57,974 bases of DNA from Streptomyces sp. Act143 (lineage in GTDB: Bacteria > Actinomycetota > Actinomycetes > Streptomycetales > Streptomycetaceae). The translations under genes and the position numbers were made by a program. Of the stretch, positions 8,863 to 18,316 are shown in pieces. The stretch's first letter is position 1. Every line of letters starts with the position of its first letter. The notes beneath the pieces were generated by a model. The model ran no database searches. It worked only from the letters and a program-made list of their open reading frames with translations, and was not told where the DNA came from. Where the stretch lies: the NCBI RefSeq assembly GCF_003143935.1, contig NZ_QFRX01000001.1:2479623-2537596 (forward strand). The letters are read 5' to 3'.

Positions 8863-9723
8863 ATGGACGACCACAGGCTTCCCCGCACGGACGACTACCT
8901 GAAACAGACGGTCTTCAGTGACCCGGGCGACCTCGACGTCAGCATGCTTCCCACGGACGTCGGCCAACTGGCTTCCCTGGTACGCGGGTTGATCATCCAC
9001 CGGCTGGAAGGCCCCCGTTTCGATCACGCCATCCCGCGCGAACGGCTGCACGAGGACGCCGAGTCGCGGTACGCCACCGAGATCCTGCGCCTGCTGCGTG
9101 AGCGCCGGGACGCGCCGCTCACTGAGGAACGGGCCCCTCATGAACGGTTCGTCGGCACGTGCCGCGACTTCTCCCTGCTGCTCTGCTCACTGCTGCGCGC
9201 CACAGGGACGCCCGCCCGCATCCGCGGCGGCTTCGCGGCCTACTTCGTCGAAGGCTTCCTCGAGGACCACTGGGTCACCGAGTACCGCCTGCCGGACGGG
9301 AGTTGGCGCCTGGTGGACCCGCAGGTGCTGCACCCGTCGTACGACGTGCCGTTCGACCCGCTGGACGTGCCGCGGGACCGCTTCCTGGTGGCGGCGGAGG
9401 TCTGGCGGGGCTGCCGGGAGGGGCGGATCGACCCCGCGCGGTGCGGTTTCCACTCGGTCGACGGGCTCCGGGGGCTGTGGCTGGTCCGCGCGCGGCTCCT
9501 CCAGGACCTGGCCTCGCTCTCCGGGGTCGAACCGCTCCCCTGGGACGGCTGGGGTCCCCGCCAGATCCTGGAGGACGCGCAACTCACCGCCGAGGACCTC
9601 GCGTTCACGGACGCGGCGGCACGCGACGGCGGGCCGGTGGCGGTGCCGGACGCGATCACCTCGTACACCACCTGCACCGGGGTACGGCAGGTCACTCTGC
9701 GGCGGTCATCTCCACCAGCTTGA
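8863..9723 (+). CDS. Transglutaminase-like cysteine protease-fold protein
   Basis: This 286-residue cytoplasmic protein starts at ATG 8863. The transglutaminase-like core has the expected catalytic order: Cys in FVGTCRDFSLLL, His in LEDHWVTEY and Asp in WRLVDPQ. There is no signal peptide. Such domains in bacteria act as amidases or peptidases, not only cross-linking enzymes. Its 3' end overlaps the convergent DUF1697 gene by 32 bases. No neighbour indicates the substrate. Confidence 0.82.
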   Translation: MDDHRLPRTDDYLKQTVFSDPGDLDVSMLPTDVGQLASLVRGLIIHRLEGPRFDHAIPRERLHEDAESRYATEILRLLRERRDAPLTEERAPHERFVGTCRDFSLLLCSLLRATGTPARIRGGFAAYFVEGFLEDHWVTEYRLPDGSWRLVDPQVLHPSYDVPFDPLDVPRDRFLVAAEVWRGCREGRIDPARCGFHSVDGLRGLWLVRARLLQDLASLSGVEPLPWDGWGPRQILEDAQLTAEDLAFTDAAARDGGPVAVPDAITSYTTCTGVRQVTLRRSSPPA

Positions 9724-10243
9724 CCACGGTGTTCCAGTTGCGGCTCGTGGCGATCAGGCCCTTGTTCACGCGTGGCCTGGCGAGCTGTTCGGCCAGCTTG
9801 GAGCGGCCCAGACCGTCCGGGGCGTACAGGTACAGGGCGCGGTCGCCGAGGCGGAACTCCTCGGGGAGGAAGGCCTGTCCGTCGATGGTGGCGAAGCGAT
9901 CCGCGTCGACGGGGGCGGAGAAGTAGGTGACGTGGAGCTGCTTGGCCTCCAGTTCGGCCGCCGGGAACGGGCAGCCGTCGGCGATCGCGGCGAGGTAGGC
10001 GTGGTCACGGACGATGACGTCGACGGAGAAGCCGAAGTGCTTCTCGACGGCGGCGGTGAGTTCGGCCGCGAGGGATTCCTCGTCGCCGTGGGCGGCGGTG
10101 AAGACGGCCTGGCCGCTCTGGAGGTAGGTGCGCACCCCTGAGTGTCCGAGGCCCTCCATCAGGGTGCGCAGTTCGGCCATCGGGACCTTCTTGGCGCCGC
10201 CCACATTGATCCCGCGCAGCAGCGCCGCATACGTCGTCGTCAT
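9692..10243 (-). CDS. DUF1697 family protein
   Basis: This 183-residue protein starts at ATG 10243 with the family opening YAALLRGINVGG, followed by LRTLMEGLGHSGVRTYLQSG, the most conserved part of DUF1697. The whole length matches the usual 170-185 residues. Biochemical function is unknown. The gene overlaps the convergent transglutaminase-like gene by 32 bases, so the two mRNAs would be complementary at their ends. Confidence 0.88.
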   Translation of the reverse strand: MTTTYAALLRGINVGGAKKVPMAELRTLMEGLGHSGVRTYLQSGQAVFTAAHGDEESLAAELTAAVEKHFGFSVDVIVRDHAYLAAIADGCPFPAAELEAKQLHVTYFSAPVDADRFATIDGQAFLPEEFRLGDRALYLYAPDGLGRSKLAEQLARPRVNKGLIATSRNWNTVVKLVEMTAAE

Positions 10244-10483
10244 CCGCTCACCCTAGAGCGGGGGTCTGACATCGCCGCCGTGCCGCGTCGCACCGCGTCG
10301 CACCGCCGTTAGATGTAAGGGTCACCCTCCTCCCCAGTGGGGAGACGGCGACCAGCCGAGGGGAGGAGTCGCGTCCTCGCACTTCACCGGGCAGCACGAC
10401 GTGATGGCCTTATCCGGCCCATACCTTCGAAGCGAAAGGTGGCGGCAGGGGGCCGCGACCGCGGTCGAGGGGGCAAGCCCGTC
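10244..10483. other. Intergenic region upstream of the MMPL gene
   Basis: This 240-base gap separates divergent genes. It holds a direct repeat CGTCGCACCG (near 10286 and 10296) and GGGTCACCC around 10319. I see no clear hairpin terminator, RNA gene or promoter pair with good spacing. Confidence 0.3.
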
Positions 10484-12718
10484 ATGGGGAACGGAGAAAC
10501 AAGGGTGCGGGGCCTGGCGGCCCGGGCCGGCGGCTGGAGCGCCCGGCACCGCTGGGCCGCGGTCGGCATCTGGGTGCTGTTCGTGGTCCTGGCCATGGGA
10601 CTCGGTTCGGCGGCGGGCCGGGTCGACGTCGACGAGAGCGAGGGTCTGAAGGGCGAGACGCACACCGCCGCGCGGATCGTCAAGGACGCCGGCATCGAGG
10701 AGCCCGCCGGTGAGACGGTCCTGGTACAGGCGAAGGACGGCGGGCTGAAGGCGACGGACGCCGAGTTCCGCGCCGCGGTCGCCGCGGTCGTGCAGGCGGT
10801 CGACGCGACCGGCAAGGTCACCGACGTCACCTCGCCCTACGACACGAACACCGTCTCCAAGGACGGCCGCAGCGCGCTCGTGCAGTTCGACATGAAGGGC
10901 GACGCGGAGACGGCCGGCGAGCGGGTGGAGCCGGTGCTGGACGCGGTGGCGAAGGTCCAGAAGGACCATGGCGACGTGCGGATCGAGGAGATCGGCAGCG
11001 CCAGCATGCAGAAGACGTTCGACGACGCGTTCGGCGACGACTTCCAGAAGGCCGAGTACTCCGCCGTGCCCGTCGCCCTCGGCATCCTGCTGATCGCGTT
11101 CGGCGCGCTGGTCGCGGCGCTGCTGCCGGTGGCGCTGGCGCTCACCGCGATCATGGCGACGATGGGCCTGATGGGCGTCATCAGCCATGTCATGCCGATG
11201 GGTGACGTCGCCAACTCCGTGATGCTGCTGGTCGGTCTGGCCGTCGGCGTCGACTACTGCCTGTTCTATCTGCGCCGGGAACGCGAGGAGCGCGCCGCCG
11301 GCCGGGACGCCCAGACCGCGCTGCGGATCGCCGCCGCCACCAGTGGCCGCGCGATCATCGTCTCCGGTGTCACGGTCTGCGTGGCGATGGCGGGCATGCT
11401 CTTCACCGGCATCGCGGACTTCGAGGCGATGGGTCTGGCCTCGCTGATCGTCGTGGCGGTCGCCATGGTCGGCTCCATCACCGTGCTGCCCGCGCTGCTG
11501 TCCCTGCTGGGCGAGCGGGTCGAGAAGGGCCGTATCCCGTTCCTGCGGCGCCGCAAGCGCAACGGCAACGGCGAGAGCCGGCTGTGGACAGCCGTCCTGC
11601 GCGGGGTGCTGAGGCGGCCGATGGTCTCCGTCGTCGTGGCGGCCGGCGCGCTGCTCGCGATCGCGGCGCCCGCGCTCGGCATGAAGACCCAGAACCTCAC
11701 GCTGGACCAGGAGTTCGGCGACTCGCTGCCCATCGTGCAGACCTACGACCGGGTCAACGCGGCCTTCCCGGGCGGCTCCGAGCCGGCCGAGGTCATCGTC
11801 AAGGCGGACAACATCAACTCCGCGGACGTGCAGAACGCGCTGGCCGACTTCAAGGAGCAGGCGGTCGCCTCGGGTGCCTCGCGCGGCCCGGTGGAGATCA
11901 AGCTGCACCAGAAGCAGAACCTCGCCTTCGTGTACGTCCCGCTGGTCGGTGGCTCCGACCTCGACAAGGCGGGCGCGAGCCTGGAGAAGCTGCGGGACGA
12001 GGTACGGCCCGCCACGCTCGGCAAGGTGGACGGCCTCCAGGCACCGATCAGCGGTCAGGTCGCCGGTTCGAAGGACTTCAACGACCAGCTGACCGGAGCG
12101 GTCGTCCCGGTCTTCGCCTTCGTCGTGGTCTTCGCCTTCCTGCTGATGCTGCTGTCCTTCCGCTCCCTGACGATCGCGATCACCTCGATCGTGCTGAACC
12201 TGCTGTCGGTGGGTGCGGCGTACGGCATCCTCGTCGCGGTCTTCCAGCACGGCTGGGGCGCGTCCCTGGTGGGCGCGGAGGGCGTCGGCGCGATCATCTC
12301 CTGGCTGCCGCTGTTCCTCTTCGTGATCCTGTTCGGCCTGTCGATGGACTACCACGTGTTCGTGGTCTCGCGCATCCGTGAGGCCCGCCTGAAGGGCCGT
12401 ACGACGAAGGACGCGATCCAGCACGGTGTGGTCACCACGGCCGGGGTCGTCACCAGCGCCGCGGTCATCATGGTCGCCGTCTTCGCGATCTTCGGGACGC
12501 TGTCGATGCAGTCCATGAAGCAGATGGGCGTGGGCCTGGCGACGGCGGTGCTGGTCGACGCGACGATCATCCGGGGCGTGCTGCTCCCGGCGGTCATGGC
12601 GCTGCTCGGCGAGCGCAACTGGTACCTGCCGAAGTGGCTGGACCGGCTGCCGGACCTCACGCACGACGAGGCGGCGGAGGTCGTCGCCCACGAGGTGGAG
12701 GAGCCGGTCCGGGTGTGA
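10484..12718 (+). CDS. MMPL-family (RND superfamily) membrane transporter
   Basis: This protein of about 744 residues has two MMPL halves. Each has a leading transmembrane helix, a large extracytoplasmic loop and a bundle of about five helices, including LLVGLAVGVDYCLFYLRRERE and FGLSMDYHVFVVSRIREAR, whose GxxVDY/SMDY segments carry the conserved proton-relay Asp-Tyr pairs. A linker rich in Arg/Lys lies between halves. ATG 10484 is used here; GTG 10505, with GGAG about 9 bases upstream, is an equally good start and would remove seven residues. Actinomycete MMPL proteins export lipids, siderophores or antibiotics. The methyltransferase and mgt genes downstream are convergent, so a common function is not implied. 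Confidence 0.9.
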   Translation: MGNGETRVRGLAARAGGWSARHRWAAVGIWVLFVVLAMGLGSAAGRVDVDESEGLKGETHTAARIVKDAGIEEPAGETVLVQAKDGGLKATDAEFRAAVAAVVQAVDATGKVTDVTSPYDTNTVSKDGRSALVQFDMKGDAETAGERVEPVLDAVAKVQKDHGDVRIEEIGSASMQKTFDDAFGDDFQKAEYSAVPVALGILLIAFGALVAALLPVALALTAIMATMGLMGVISHVMPMGDVANSVMLLVGLAVGVDYCLFYLRREREERAAGRDAQTALRIAAATSGRAIIVSGVTVCVAMAGMLFTGIADFEAMGLASLIVVAVAMVGSITVLPALLSLLGERVEKGRIPFLRRRKRNGNGESRLWTAVLRGVLRRPMVSVVVAAGALLAIAAPALGMKTQNLTLDQEFGDSLPIVQTYDRVNAAFPGGSEPAEVIVKADNINSADVQNALADFKEQAVASGASRGPVEIKLHQKQNLAFVYVPLVGGSDLDKAGASLEKLRDEVRPATLGKVDGLQAPISGQVAGSKDFNDQLTGAVVPVFAFVVVFAFLLMLLSFRSLTIAITSIVLNLLSVGAAYGILVAVFQHGWGASLVGAEGVGAIISWLPLFLFVILFGLSMDYHVFVVSRIREARLKGRTTKDAIQHGVVTTAGVVTSAAVIMVAVFAIFGTLSMQSMKQMGVGLATAVLVDATIIRGVLLPAVMALLGERNWYLPKWLDRLPDLTHDEAAEVVAHEVEEPVRV

Positions 12719-12780
12719 CACCCGCAGGGACTGCCCGAGTGTGACACCCGCAGCGACTGTCCGGGGGTGACACCCGAGGC
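12714..12780. repeat. 26-bp tandem repeat, 2.6 copies, at the 3' end of the MMPL gene
   Basis: Units begin at 12714, 12740 and 12766, each carrying a TGACACCCG core with spacer CAG(G/C)GACTG(C/T)CCG. The first copy contains the MMPL stop codon. GGGTGTGACACCC in the first copy is itself palindromic. It may reflect slippage or a protein-binding array; its function is unknown. Confidence 0.7.
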
Positions 12781-12786
12781 ACGACG

Positions 12787-12823
12787 CAGGGCCCGTTGGT
12801 CACCGGGGAGCCAACGGGCCCTG
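12787..12823. terminator. Strong bidirectional hairpin between convergent genes
   Basis: CAGGGCCCGTTGG pairs perfectly with CCAACGGGCCCTG over 13 bases around an 11-base loop. It lies between the MMPL stop (12718) and the convergent methyltransferase stop (12836). Streptomyces terminators often lack T-runs, and this one could serve both genes. Confidence 0.8.
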
Positions 12824-12835
12824 TGCGTTGCGCGG

Positions 12836-13696
12836 TCACCGGGGCCGGTAGGCGGTGGCCAGCACGGAGACGGTGACCCGGTCGGGCAGGGAGCCGGCGG
12901 CGTCCAGGTCCGCACGGTCCAGGTGGCGCGCGCTCGGCGTCATCGCCACCAGGTCCAGGACCTCCGGCCCGGTCAAGGGCGCGGCGTATTCCACCGTTTC
13001 GGTGACGGCGGCCTCGAAGAACGGGGACAGCGCCCGGTGCAGGCGCTGTTCCTTGGCCGGGTCGACCGTGACCGTCGAAGGCCACCGGCCGCGCAGCTCG
13101 GCCAGGTGCCGCCCGGTGGGCCGGACCACGATCAGGCGGCCGGTCGGGCGCAGCACCCGGTGGAACTCCGCCGGATTGCGCGGGGCGAACACGTCCAGCA
13201 CGACATCGGCCACCCCGTCGGCCAGCGGGAGGGGACGGAAGACGTCCCAGGCCGCCGCGGCGGCCCGGTCGTGGGCGCGGGCCGCCGAGCGCAGCGCACG
13301 CACCGAGGTGTCCAGGCCCAGACCGCGGGCGCCGGGCAGCCGGTCGAGGACGCCGGCCAGGTGGTACCCCGTGCCGCATCCCACGTCCACCACCGTGGCC
13401 GGCCCGGACACGGCGTCGGCCGCCAGCCGGGCCCCGGCGCGGCGGACGGGCGCGTAGGCGCCGGTGGCCAGGAACCGGGCCCGGGCCCGGACCATGGCCG
13501 CGTCGTCGCCGCTGGTGGCGCGGGTGCCGGTCAGCAGGGCGGCGTAGCCGTGGCGGGCGATGTCGAAGCTGTGGCCCGTCGGGCAGCGCAGTGCACTGCG
13601 GTCGGGGTGCAGACGGCCGGTGCGGCACCTCGGACAGCGCAGGAGGTCGAGGGCGGTGGCGAGGGCGGCGGGGAGCGGCACGGTCCTGGCGGGCAC
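12836..13696 (-). CDS. RlmA/TlrB-type 23S rRNA (guanine-N1)-methyltransferase
   Basis: This 286-residue protein starts at GTG 13696. An N-terminal zinc ribbon (LRCPRCRTGRL then LRCPTGHSFD, i.e. three Cys and a His) is followed by an AdoMet-binding Rossmann domain with VVDVGCGTGYHLAGVL. This is the RlmA family; the Gram-positive branch methylates G748 in 23S rRNA, and TlrB does so in tylosin self-resistance. It begins one base after the mgt stop, has no separate ribosome-binding site and is probably translationally coupled to mgt. That pairing suggests macrolide resistance, but a housekeeping role is possible. Confidence 0.88.
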   Translation of the reverse strand: MPARTVPLPAALATALDLLRCPRCRTGRLHPDRSALRCPTGHSFDIARHGYAALLTGTRATSGDDAAMVRARARFLATGAYAPVRRAGARLAADAVSGPATVVDVGCGTGYHLAGVLDRLPGARGLGLDTSVRALRSAARAHDRAAAAAWDVFRPLPLADGVADVVLDVFAPRNPAEFHRVLRPTGRLIVVRPTGRHLAELRGRWPSTVTVDPAKEQRLHRALSPFFEAAVTETVEYAAPLTGPEVLDLVAMTPSARHLDRADLDAAGSLPDRVTVSVLATAYRPR

Positions 13697-13697
13697 G

Positions 13698-14909
13698 CTA
13701 CGGCCGCGTCGCCGGGCGAGCGGGCAGTTCGGCCTCGATGAGGTCGGCCGCCCGCTGCGTGCCGCCTTCCCGGGCCATCTCGGCCTGGATGTCCTTCAGC
13801 CGCGCGGCGACTTCCGGATCGTCCACGAGGGCCGTGGCCGTGGCGCGCAGCGCCGCCGCGGTGGCGTCCGCCGTGTCGAGGCGGCGGGCCACGCCCAGCG
13901 CCTGGAGCATGTCCGCGTTGCCGAACTGGTCCACGGCCTGCGGCACGGCGATCATCGGCGTGCCGGTCGCGAGGCCCTCCTGGCTGCCGCCCGCGCCGGC
14001 GTGGGTGACGAACAGGTCGGCCTGCCGCAGCACCGCCAACTGCGGGACCCACGAGGACACTTCGACGTTCGCGGGAATGTCCCCCAGCTCGGCCGGGTCC
14101 ACGCTCGCGCCGATCTGGAGCACCAGATGCCAGCCGGGCAGATCACCGAAGGCCTGCACGCACTCCCGGTAGAAGCCGGGCTGCTTGGTGAAGGCCGACC
14201 CGAGCGACACGAGCACGACCTTGTCCGCGCCGGCGGGCCGCCGCCACTCCCCCTCGGCGCCGCGGTCGCCCTGGCAGGCGCCCACGAAGGAGTACACGCG
14301 CTCGTCGACGCGGTCGGCGTGGGGTTGCAGGGCCCTGGGGATCAGGACGATGGACCGGTCGGGCCGGCCGGCGAACGGGTCGGGGTGCAGGGTGATCCCG
14401 TTCTCCTCCAGCCAGCCCTGGAAGCGGGCGTAGTACGCCTGCCCCCGCGCGGTCTTCTTCGGCTCGGCCCACATCGGCTCGGCGACCTCCTCCTCGTAGC
14501 CCTCCCAGGCGACGAGGTTCGGCGAGAGCGAGATCGCGGGCACGCCCCAGCGGTGGGCGAGCACGCGGGCGGGGTAGGAGGTGATGTCGTGCAGGACGAG
14601 GTCCGGCTCGTCCCCGTCGTACGCCTCGATCAGCTGCGGCAGTGCCTGGATCGCGTCGGCGAGGAAGGGTTCGACGTTGTCGAGCAGGGTGCTCCCCCAT
14701 GCCTCCGGGTCGGCGCCGGGTCCGGGCAGGGTGGAGTGCCACGGTTTGGGCTCGGCGCCGGTGGCGGCGACCTTGTCCGCGAACACCGGCGGGATCGCGT
14801 ACGTCACCCGGTGGCCGCGTGCGACGAGCTCGCGGATGACTTCCAGGCTCGGGTTCACGTGGCCGTGGGCGGCGACGGAGAACATGGCGATGTGTGCGGG
14901 AGTGGTCAT
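13698..14909 (-). CDS. mgt: Macrolide glycosyltransferase, OleD/Mgt-like (GT1)
   Basis: This 403-residue GT-B enzyme starts at ATG 14909. It matches OleD/Mgt along its length: [20 protein letters not shown] at the N-terminus (catalytic His in AAHGH), [14 protein letters not shown], and the C-terminal donor-sugar site [20 protein letters not shown] followed by QAVDQFGNA. These enzymes transfer glucose from UDP-glucose to the 2'-OH of macrolides in the cytoplasm and inactivate them. The methyltransferase follows after one base. A 19-bp TetR-type palindrome lies 15 bases upstream of the start, so induced expression is likely. Identification is strong; the natural acceptor is unknown. Confidence 0.93.
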   Translation of the reverse strand: MTTPAHIAMFSVAAHGHVNPSLEVIRELVARGHRVTYAIPPVFADKVAATGAEPKPWHSTLPGPGADPEAWGSTLLDNVEPFLADAIQALPQLIEAYDGDEPDLVLHDITSYPARVLAHRWGVPAISLSPNLVAWEGYEEEVAEPMWAEPKKTARGQAYYARFQGWLEENGITLHPDPFAGRPDRSIVLIPRALQPHADRVDERVYSFVGACQGDRGAEGEWRRPAGADKVVLVSLGSAFTKQPGFYRECVQAFGDLPGWHLVLQIGASVDPAELGDIPANVEVSSWVPQLAVLRQADLFVTHAGAGGSQEGLATGTPMIAVPQAVDQFGNADMLQALGVARRLDTADATAAALRATATALVDDPEVAARLKDIQAEMAREGGTQRAADLIEAELPARPATRP

Positions 14910-14923
14910 ACCATCGAGGCTAG

Positions 14924-14942
14924 ACGAGACGATTCGTCTCGT
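14924..14942. promoter_or_regulatory. Perfect 19-bp TetR-type operator upstream of mgt
   Basis: ACGAGACGATTCGTCTCGT has two 9-base arms around one base. It begins 15 bases upstream of the mgt start, where a repressor would block transcription. No tetR gene is adjacent, so the repressor must be encoded elsewhere. Size and symmetry fit TetR-family sites. Confidence 0.65.
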
Positions 14943-15067
14943 ACAACTCATTAAGATCGGCGTGCCTCGAGCAACGAGGCGTACAGGCTCCCGCCGCCCC
15001 CGGAGAAGCCCTGCTGTGAGAGGTGGGGGCGGGCAGCCGAAGGCTGGTGATCGACAGCCGAATTGCG

Positions 15068-16348
15068 TCAGCGCTGGTAGCGGGCGAGGACCAGATTGCC
15101 GTCCTTCTCCAGGCGTTCGCGCAGTTCTCCGAGGCCGATCGCGCCGCTGTAGTACTCCTGGAACGCCGGGGTCGCGACCTTGTCCTTCCACTCCGGGTAG
15201 CCCCGTACGGACTGGGCGGGTGCCGAGCGCAGGTGGGCGGCGAGGGCCGTGCCGGTGGCCCAGCCGTTCTCCGCGGTGTGCAGGGCCGGGTCCTTCAGGG
15301 CCGCCGTGCCGGTGGGCAGCATCCAGTCGCCGAGCGCGAGGCGCACCATGTTCTTCGGCCGGAGCAGGAAGTCGACGAACTCGACGGCCTCCTTCTTGTG
15401 CGGGCTGTCCTCGGCGACGGACAGCGTCTGCGGGCTGACGCCCTGACTGAGCCCGTCGGCGCCGGCCGGGGCGGGCAGCACCTGCCACTCGAAGCCCTTC
15501 GGTGCCTGCTGCGCGATCTGCTGACGGTAGGAGAAGCCGAGCGGGACCATCGCGTACTTGCCGCCGAAGAAGCCGGGCAGGATGTCGGAGCCGCCGCTGC
15601 CGAGGGTGGTGGGCGAGGCGCTGCGGTCGGTGTTCGCCTGGTCGTGGATCGTGCGCGGCACGATCGCGTCGCCGTTCTCGAAGCGGATGGTCACCTTGCC
15701 GTCGGCGCCGCGGTGGAAGAGCTGTCCGCCCGCCGACAGGGACAGGTTGAGCGTGGCCGAGACGGGTTCCTTGAGCGGCCAGGCCACGCCGTACTTCCCG
15801 GCACCGCTCAGCTCCTTGGTGATCTGCCGGAACTCGGTCCAGCTCCAGGGCCTGTCGGGCGTCGGGACACGCACCCCGGACTCCTTCAGCCACTTCGCGT
15901 TGGCGACGAGCACCCGCGGCTCCTGGAGGAACGGCACGCCGTAGATCCCGTCCCCGAAGGTCGCCGTCCGCCAACTGCGCCGCGGGATGTCCGACGTGAG
16001 CCGGGCGGGCAGCAGATCGGTCAGGTCGGCGAGATAGCCGCCGTAGGCGAAGTCCGCGAGGTCGTCGGAGGCGTCGTGAATGATGTCGGGCGCCTCGCCG
16101 CCCTCGAAGGAGGTGAGCAGCTGGTCGTGGACACTGTCCCAACTGCCCTGGACATACTCGACCTTGACGTCAGGATGGGTGGCGTTCCACTCCTTCACCA
16201 GCTCCTTGTTCGCCGCGACGGACTCCCCCTGCCAGGCCAGGGACTGGAAGCGGAGGGTGACGGTGCCGTCGCTCTTCCCGCTGTCGCCGCCGGTGCAGCC
16301 CGTGAGCAGCAGGGCCAGCACCAGCCCGATGAGCCATTTCGTCCGCAT
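15068..16348 (-). CDS. Sugar ABC transporter substrate-binding lipoprotein
   Basis: This 426-residue protein starts at ATG 16348, overlapping the upstream permease stop as TGATG. The signal peptide ends in the lipobox LLTGC. The body is a cluster-B (MalE/UgpB-like) binding protein, with [14 protein letters not shown] at the start of the mature domain and a typical [12 protein letters not shown] region near the end. With the two permeases it forms a carbohydrate importer. No ATPase gene is present, as is common in Streptomyces, where a shared MsiK-type ATPase serves such systems. The sugar is not predictable. Confidence 0.9.
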   Translation of the reverse strand: MRTKWLIGLVLALLLTGCTGGDSGKSDGTVTLRFQSLAWQGESVAANKELVKEWNATHPDVKVEYVQGSWDSVHDQLLTSFEGGEAPDIIHDASDDLADFAYGGYLADLTDLLPARLTSDIPRRSWRTATFGDGIYGVPFLQEPRVLVANAKWLKESGVRVPTPDRPWSWTEFRQITKELSGAGKYGVAWPLKEPVSATLNLSLSAGGQLFHRGADGKVTIRFENGDAIVPRTIHDQANTDRSASPTTLGSGGSDILPGFFGGKYAMVPLGFSYRQQIAQQAPKGFEWQVLPAPAGADGLSQGVSPQTLSVAEDSPHKKEAVEFVDFLLRPKNMVRLALGDWMLPTGTAALKDPALHTAENGWATGTALAAHLRSAPAQSVRGYPEWKDKVATPAFQEYYSGAIGLGELRERLEKDGNLVLARYQR

Positions 16349-17181
16349 CAGCTCTTCACCGCCCCGGCGAGCATCCCGCTCGTGATCCGCCGCTGGATGA
16401 GGGCGAACACGACGAGGGAGGGCAGTGTCGCGAGTAACGCGGCGGCGGCCAGCGGGCCCAGGTCGGCGACGCCCTCCGCGCCGATGAAGTGGGTGAGGAC
16501 GACCGGCAGGGTCTGCTTCTCCGGCGTCTTCAGCAGGACCAGCGCGAAGAAGAACTCGTTCCACGCGGTGATGAACGCGAACAGTGCCGTCGCCACGATC
16601 CCCGGCGCCAGCAGCGGTGCGGTGACCGAGGTGAGGGTGCGCAGCCGCCCCGCCCCGTCGACGGCCGCCGCCTCCTCCAGTTCCTCCGGCACCGCCCGCA
16701 CATAGCCGACCAGCATCCACAGCGCGAACGGCAGCGCCCACACCACGTACACCAGCACCAGCCCGAACAGCGAGTTGATCAGCCGCAGGTTCTTCAGCAC
16801 CAGGAACAGCGGAATGATCACCAGCACCAGCGGGAACGCCTGACTGACCACCACCCACCCGGTCGCCGCCCGGGCGAGCAGGGTGCGGCGCCGCGCCATC
16901 ACATAGGCCAGCGGCGTGGCGATCAGTACGGCGATCAGCGCCGCGCCGAGCGCGGCGAGCAGGGAGTTGCCCGCGGCGCGCAGCAGGGGCTGTTCGTCGA
17001 AGGCCTGCCGGAAGTTGTCGAGGGTGGGGTCCCGCGGAATCCAGGTGGGATGCAGACTGCCCAGTTCCCGCGGCGACTTGAAGGCGATGGAGATCAGCCA
17101 GAGGAACGGGAAGGCGAGGAAGACGAGATACGCGAGCAGCGCGGCGTACTGCCCGACGCGGCCCGTGACGCTGGTCCTCAT
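16348..17181 (-). CDS. Carbohydrate ABC transporter permease (MalG-like)
   Basis: This 277-residue protein has about six membrane helices. The EAA loop EELEEAAAVDGAGRLRTL followed by TAPLLAPGI marks CUT1-type inner-membrane permeases. Its start overlaps the stop of the other permease by four bases (ATGA), and its stop overlaps the lipoprotein start by one base, so the three genes are one coupled operon in the order MalF-like, MalG-like, binding protein. Confidence 0.92.
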   Translation of the reverse strand: MRTSVTGRVGQYAALLAYLVFLAFPFLWLISIAFKSPRELGSLHPTWIPRDPTLDNFRQAFDEQPLLRAAGNSLLAALGAALIAVLIATPLAYVMARRRTLLARAATGWVVVSQAFPLVLVIIPLFLVLKNLRLINSLFGLVLVYVVWALPFALWMLVGYVRAVPEELEEAAAVDGAGRLRTLTSVTAPLLAPGIVATALFAFITAWNEFFFALVLLKTPEKQTLPVVLTHFIGAEGVADLGPLAAAALLATLPSLVVFALIQRRITSGMLAGAVKS

Positions 17182-18113
17182 GCCCCCTCACCTCCCCTCA
17201 GCCGGCCCGCCAGGAAGACGGCGAGCAGCACCGAGACCACGGCGACCATCACGCATCCCATGGCCGCCGCGTAGCCGAACTGGCCGTAGCGGAAAGCCTC
17301 TTCGTAGGCGAAGAGCATCGGCAGGCGGGTGCGTCCGCCGGGTCCGCCGCTGGTCAGGACGTAGACCAAGGCGAACGAGTTGAAGTTCCAGATGAAGTTG
17401 AGCGCGGTGATCGCGAGGGCGACCGGCCGGAGGGCGGGCCAGGTGACCGTGCGGAACCGGCGCCAGGCGCCCGCTCCGTCCATCGCCGCCGCCTCGTGCA
17501 GTTCGCGCGGGGTGTTCTGGAGCCCGGCGAGCAGGGCGACCGTCGTCTGCGGCAGGCCGGCCCAGACGCCGACGACGATGACGGCGGGCAGGGCGGTGGA
17601 CAGGCCCGCGAGCCAGTCCCGGCCGTCGCCGAGGCCGAGGTCGCGCAGCGTCTCGTTGAGGACGCCGGCGTCCGGGTTGTAGACGAGCCGCCACATCACG
17701 CCGACGACCACCTCGGGCATGGCCCACGGGACGATGGCCAGCGCGCGGGCCAGCCAGCGCAGCCGCAGCTCCTCGTTGAGCAGCAGCGCGAGGCCCAGCG
17801 CCAGCAGGAACTGCGGCACGGTCACCCCGACGGCCCACACCAGACCGATGCGGAACGACTCCCAGAACAGCGTGTCGTGCAGCAGGTCCTGGAAGTTGAG
17901 GCCGCCGATCCACTGCGTGGACCGGGTACGCCCTGACTGGGAGTCGGTGAACGCCAGCAGGATGCCGTAGAGCAGCGGTCCGACGCTCAGCACGAGGATC
18001 GGGATCAGCGCGGGCAGCACCAGGAACCAGGCGCCGCGGTCCACCGGTCGCCGTCCTCCGTCGGCAGGTCTCGCGCCCTGCGTCGACCGCTCCGTCGCGG
18101 TCAGCGATGTCAC
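17178..18113 (-). CDS. Carbohydrate ABC transporter permease (MalF-like)
   Basis: This 311-residue protein starts at GTG 18113. A polar N-terminus of about 28 residues precedes six or so membrane helices. The EAA motif ELHEAAAMDGAGAWRRFRTVTWPALRPV is present as the ATPase contact. It is the first gene of the sugar transport operon; the promoter must lie in the 18114-18316 gap shared with the divergent phosphotransferase gene. Confidence 0.92.
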   Translation of the reverse strand: MTSLTATERSTQGARPADGGRRPVDRGAWFLVLPALIPILVLSVGPLLYGILLAFTDSQSGRTRSTQWIGGLNFQDLLHDTLFWESFRIGLVWAVGVTVPQFLLALGLALLLNEELRLRWLARALAIVPWAMPEVVVGVMWRLVYNPDAGVLNETLRDLGLGDGRDWLAGLSTALPAVIVVGVWAGLPQTTVALLAGLQNTPRELHEAAAMDGAGAWRRFRTVTWPALRPVALAITALNFIWNFNSFALVYVLTSGGPGGRTRLPMLFAYEEAFRYGQFGYAAAMGCVMVAVVSVLLAVFLAGRLRGGEGA

Positions 18114-18316
18114 GTGATCGGCTCCTTAGCGCGGCTAGGGACTCCGGGGCCAGCAGGCCTCCGTCATGGTCGTGAAGGGGGCATGCGCCGTCAAGGCACC
18201 GCGCACACCGTCCGACCTGTACGAATGCGAGACTGGGCGCCGGATGGCGGGAACTCGACGCCCTGGTGCGCCCTGTGCGCACGCGCATCGGCAGGAACGG
18301 GACACGGAGGCGGACG
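18114..18316. other. Divergent promoter region, sugar ABC operon / phosphotransferase
   Basis: This 203-base gap must hold promoters for both flanking genes. I see a small TAGC-GCG-GCTA palindrome at 18127-18137 near the permease start, which could be a LacI-type half-structure but is too short to call. No RNA gene or terminator is visible. Confidence 0.3.

Noticed and set aside
10322..12721. A 799-codon minus-strand frame across the MMPL gene
   Set aside because: It mirrors the MMPL gene exactly, and its Asp/His/Arg/Gln-rich sequence is typical of an antisense frame at high third-position GC.
12714..12780. CRISPR-like array
   Set aside because: Only 2.6 units of 26 bp with similar spacers, no cas genes, and direct adjacency to a terminator.
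15068..17191. A 707-codon reading that fuses the sugar permease region to the binding protein
   Set aside because: The lipobox, ATG at 16348 and TGATG overlap show that the lipoprotein starts internally; the upstream part is a shadow of the MalG-like permease.
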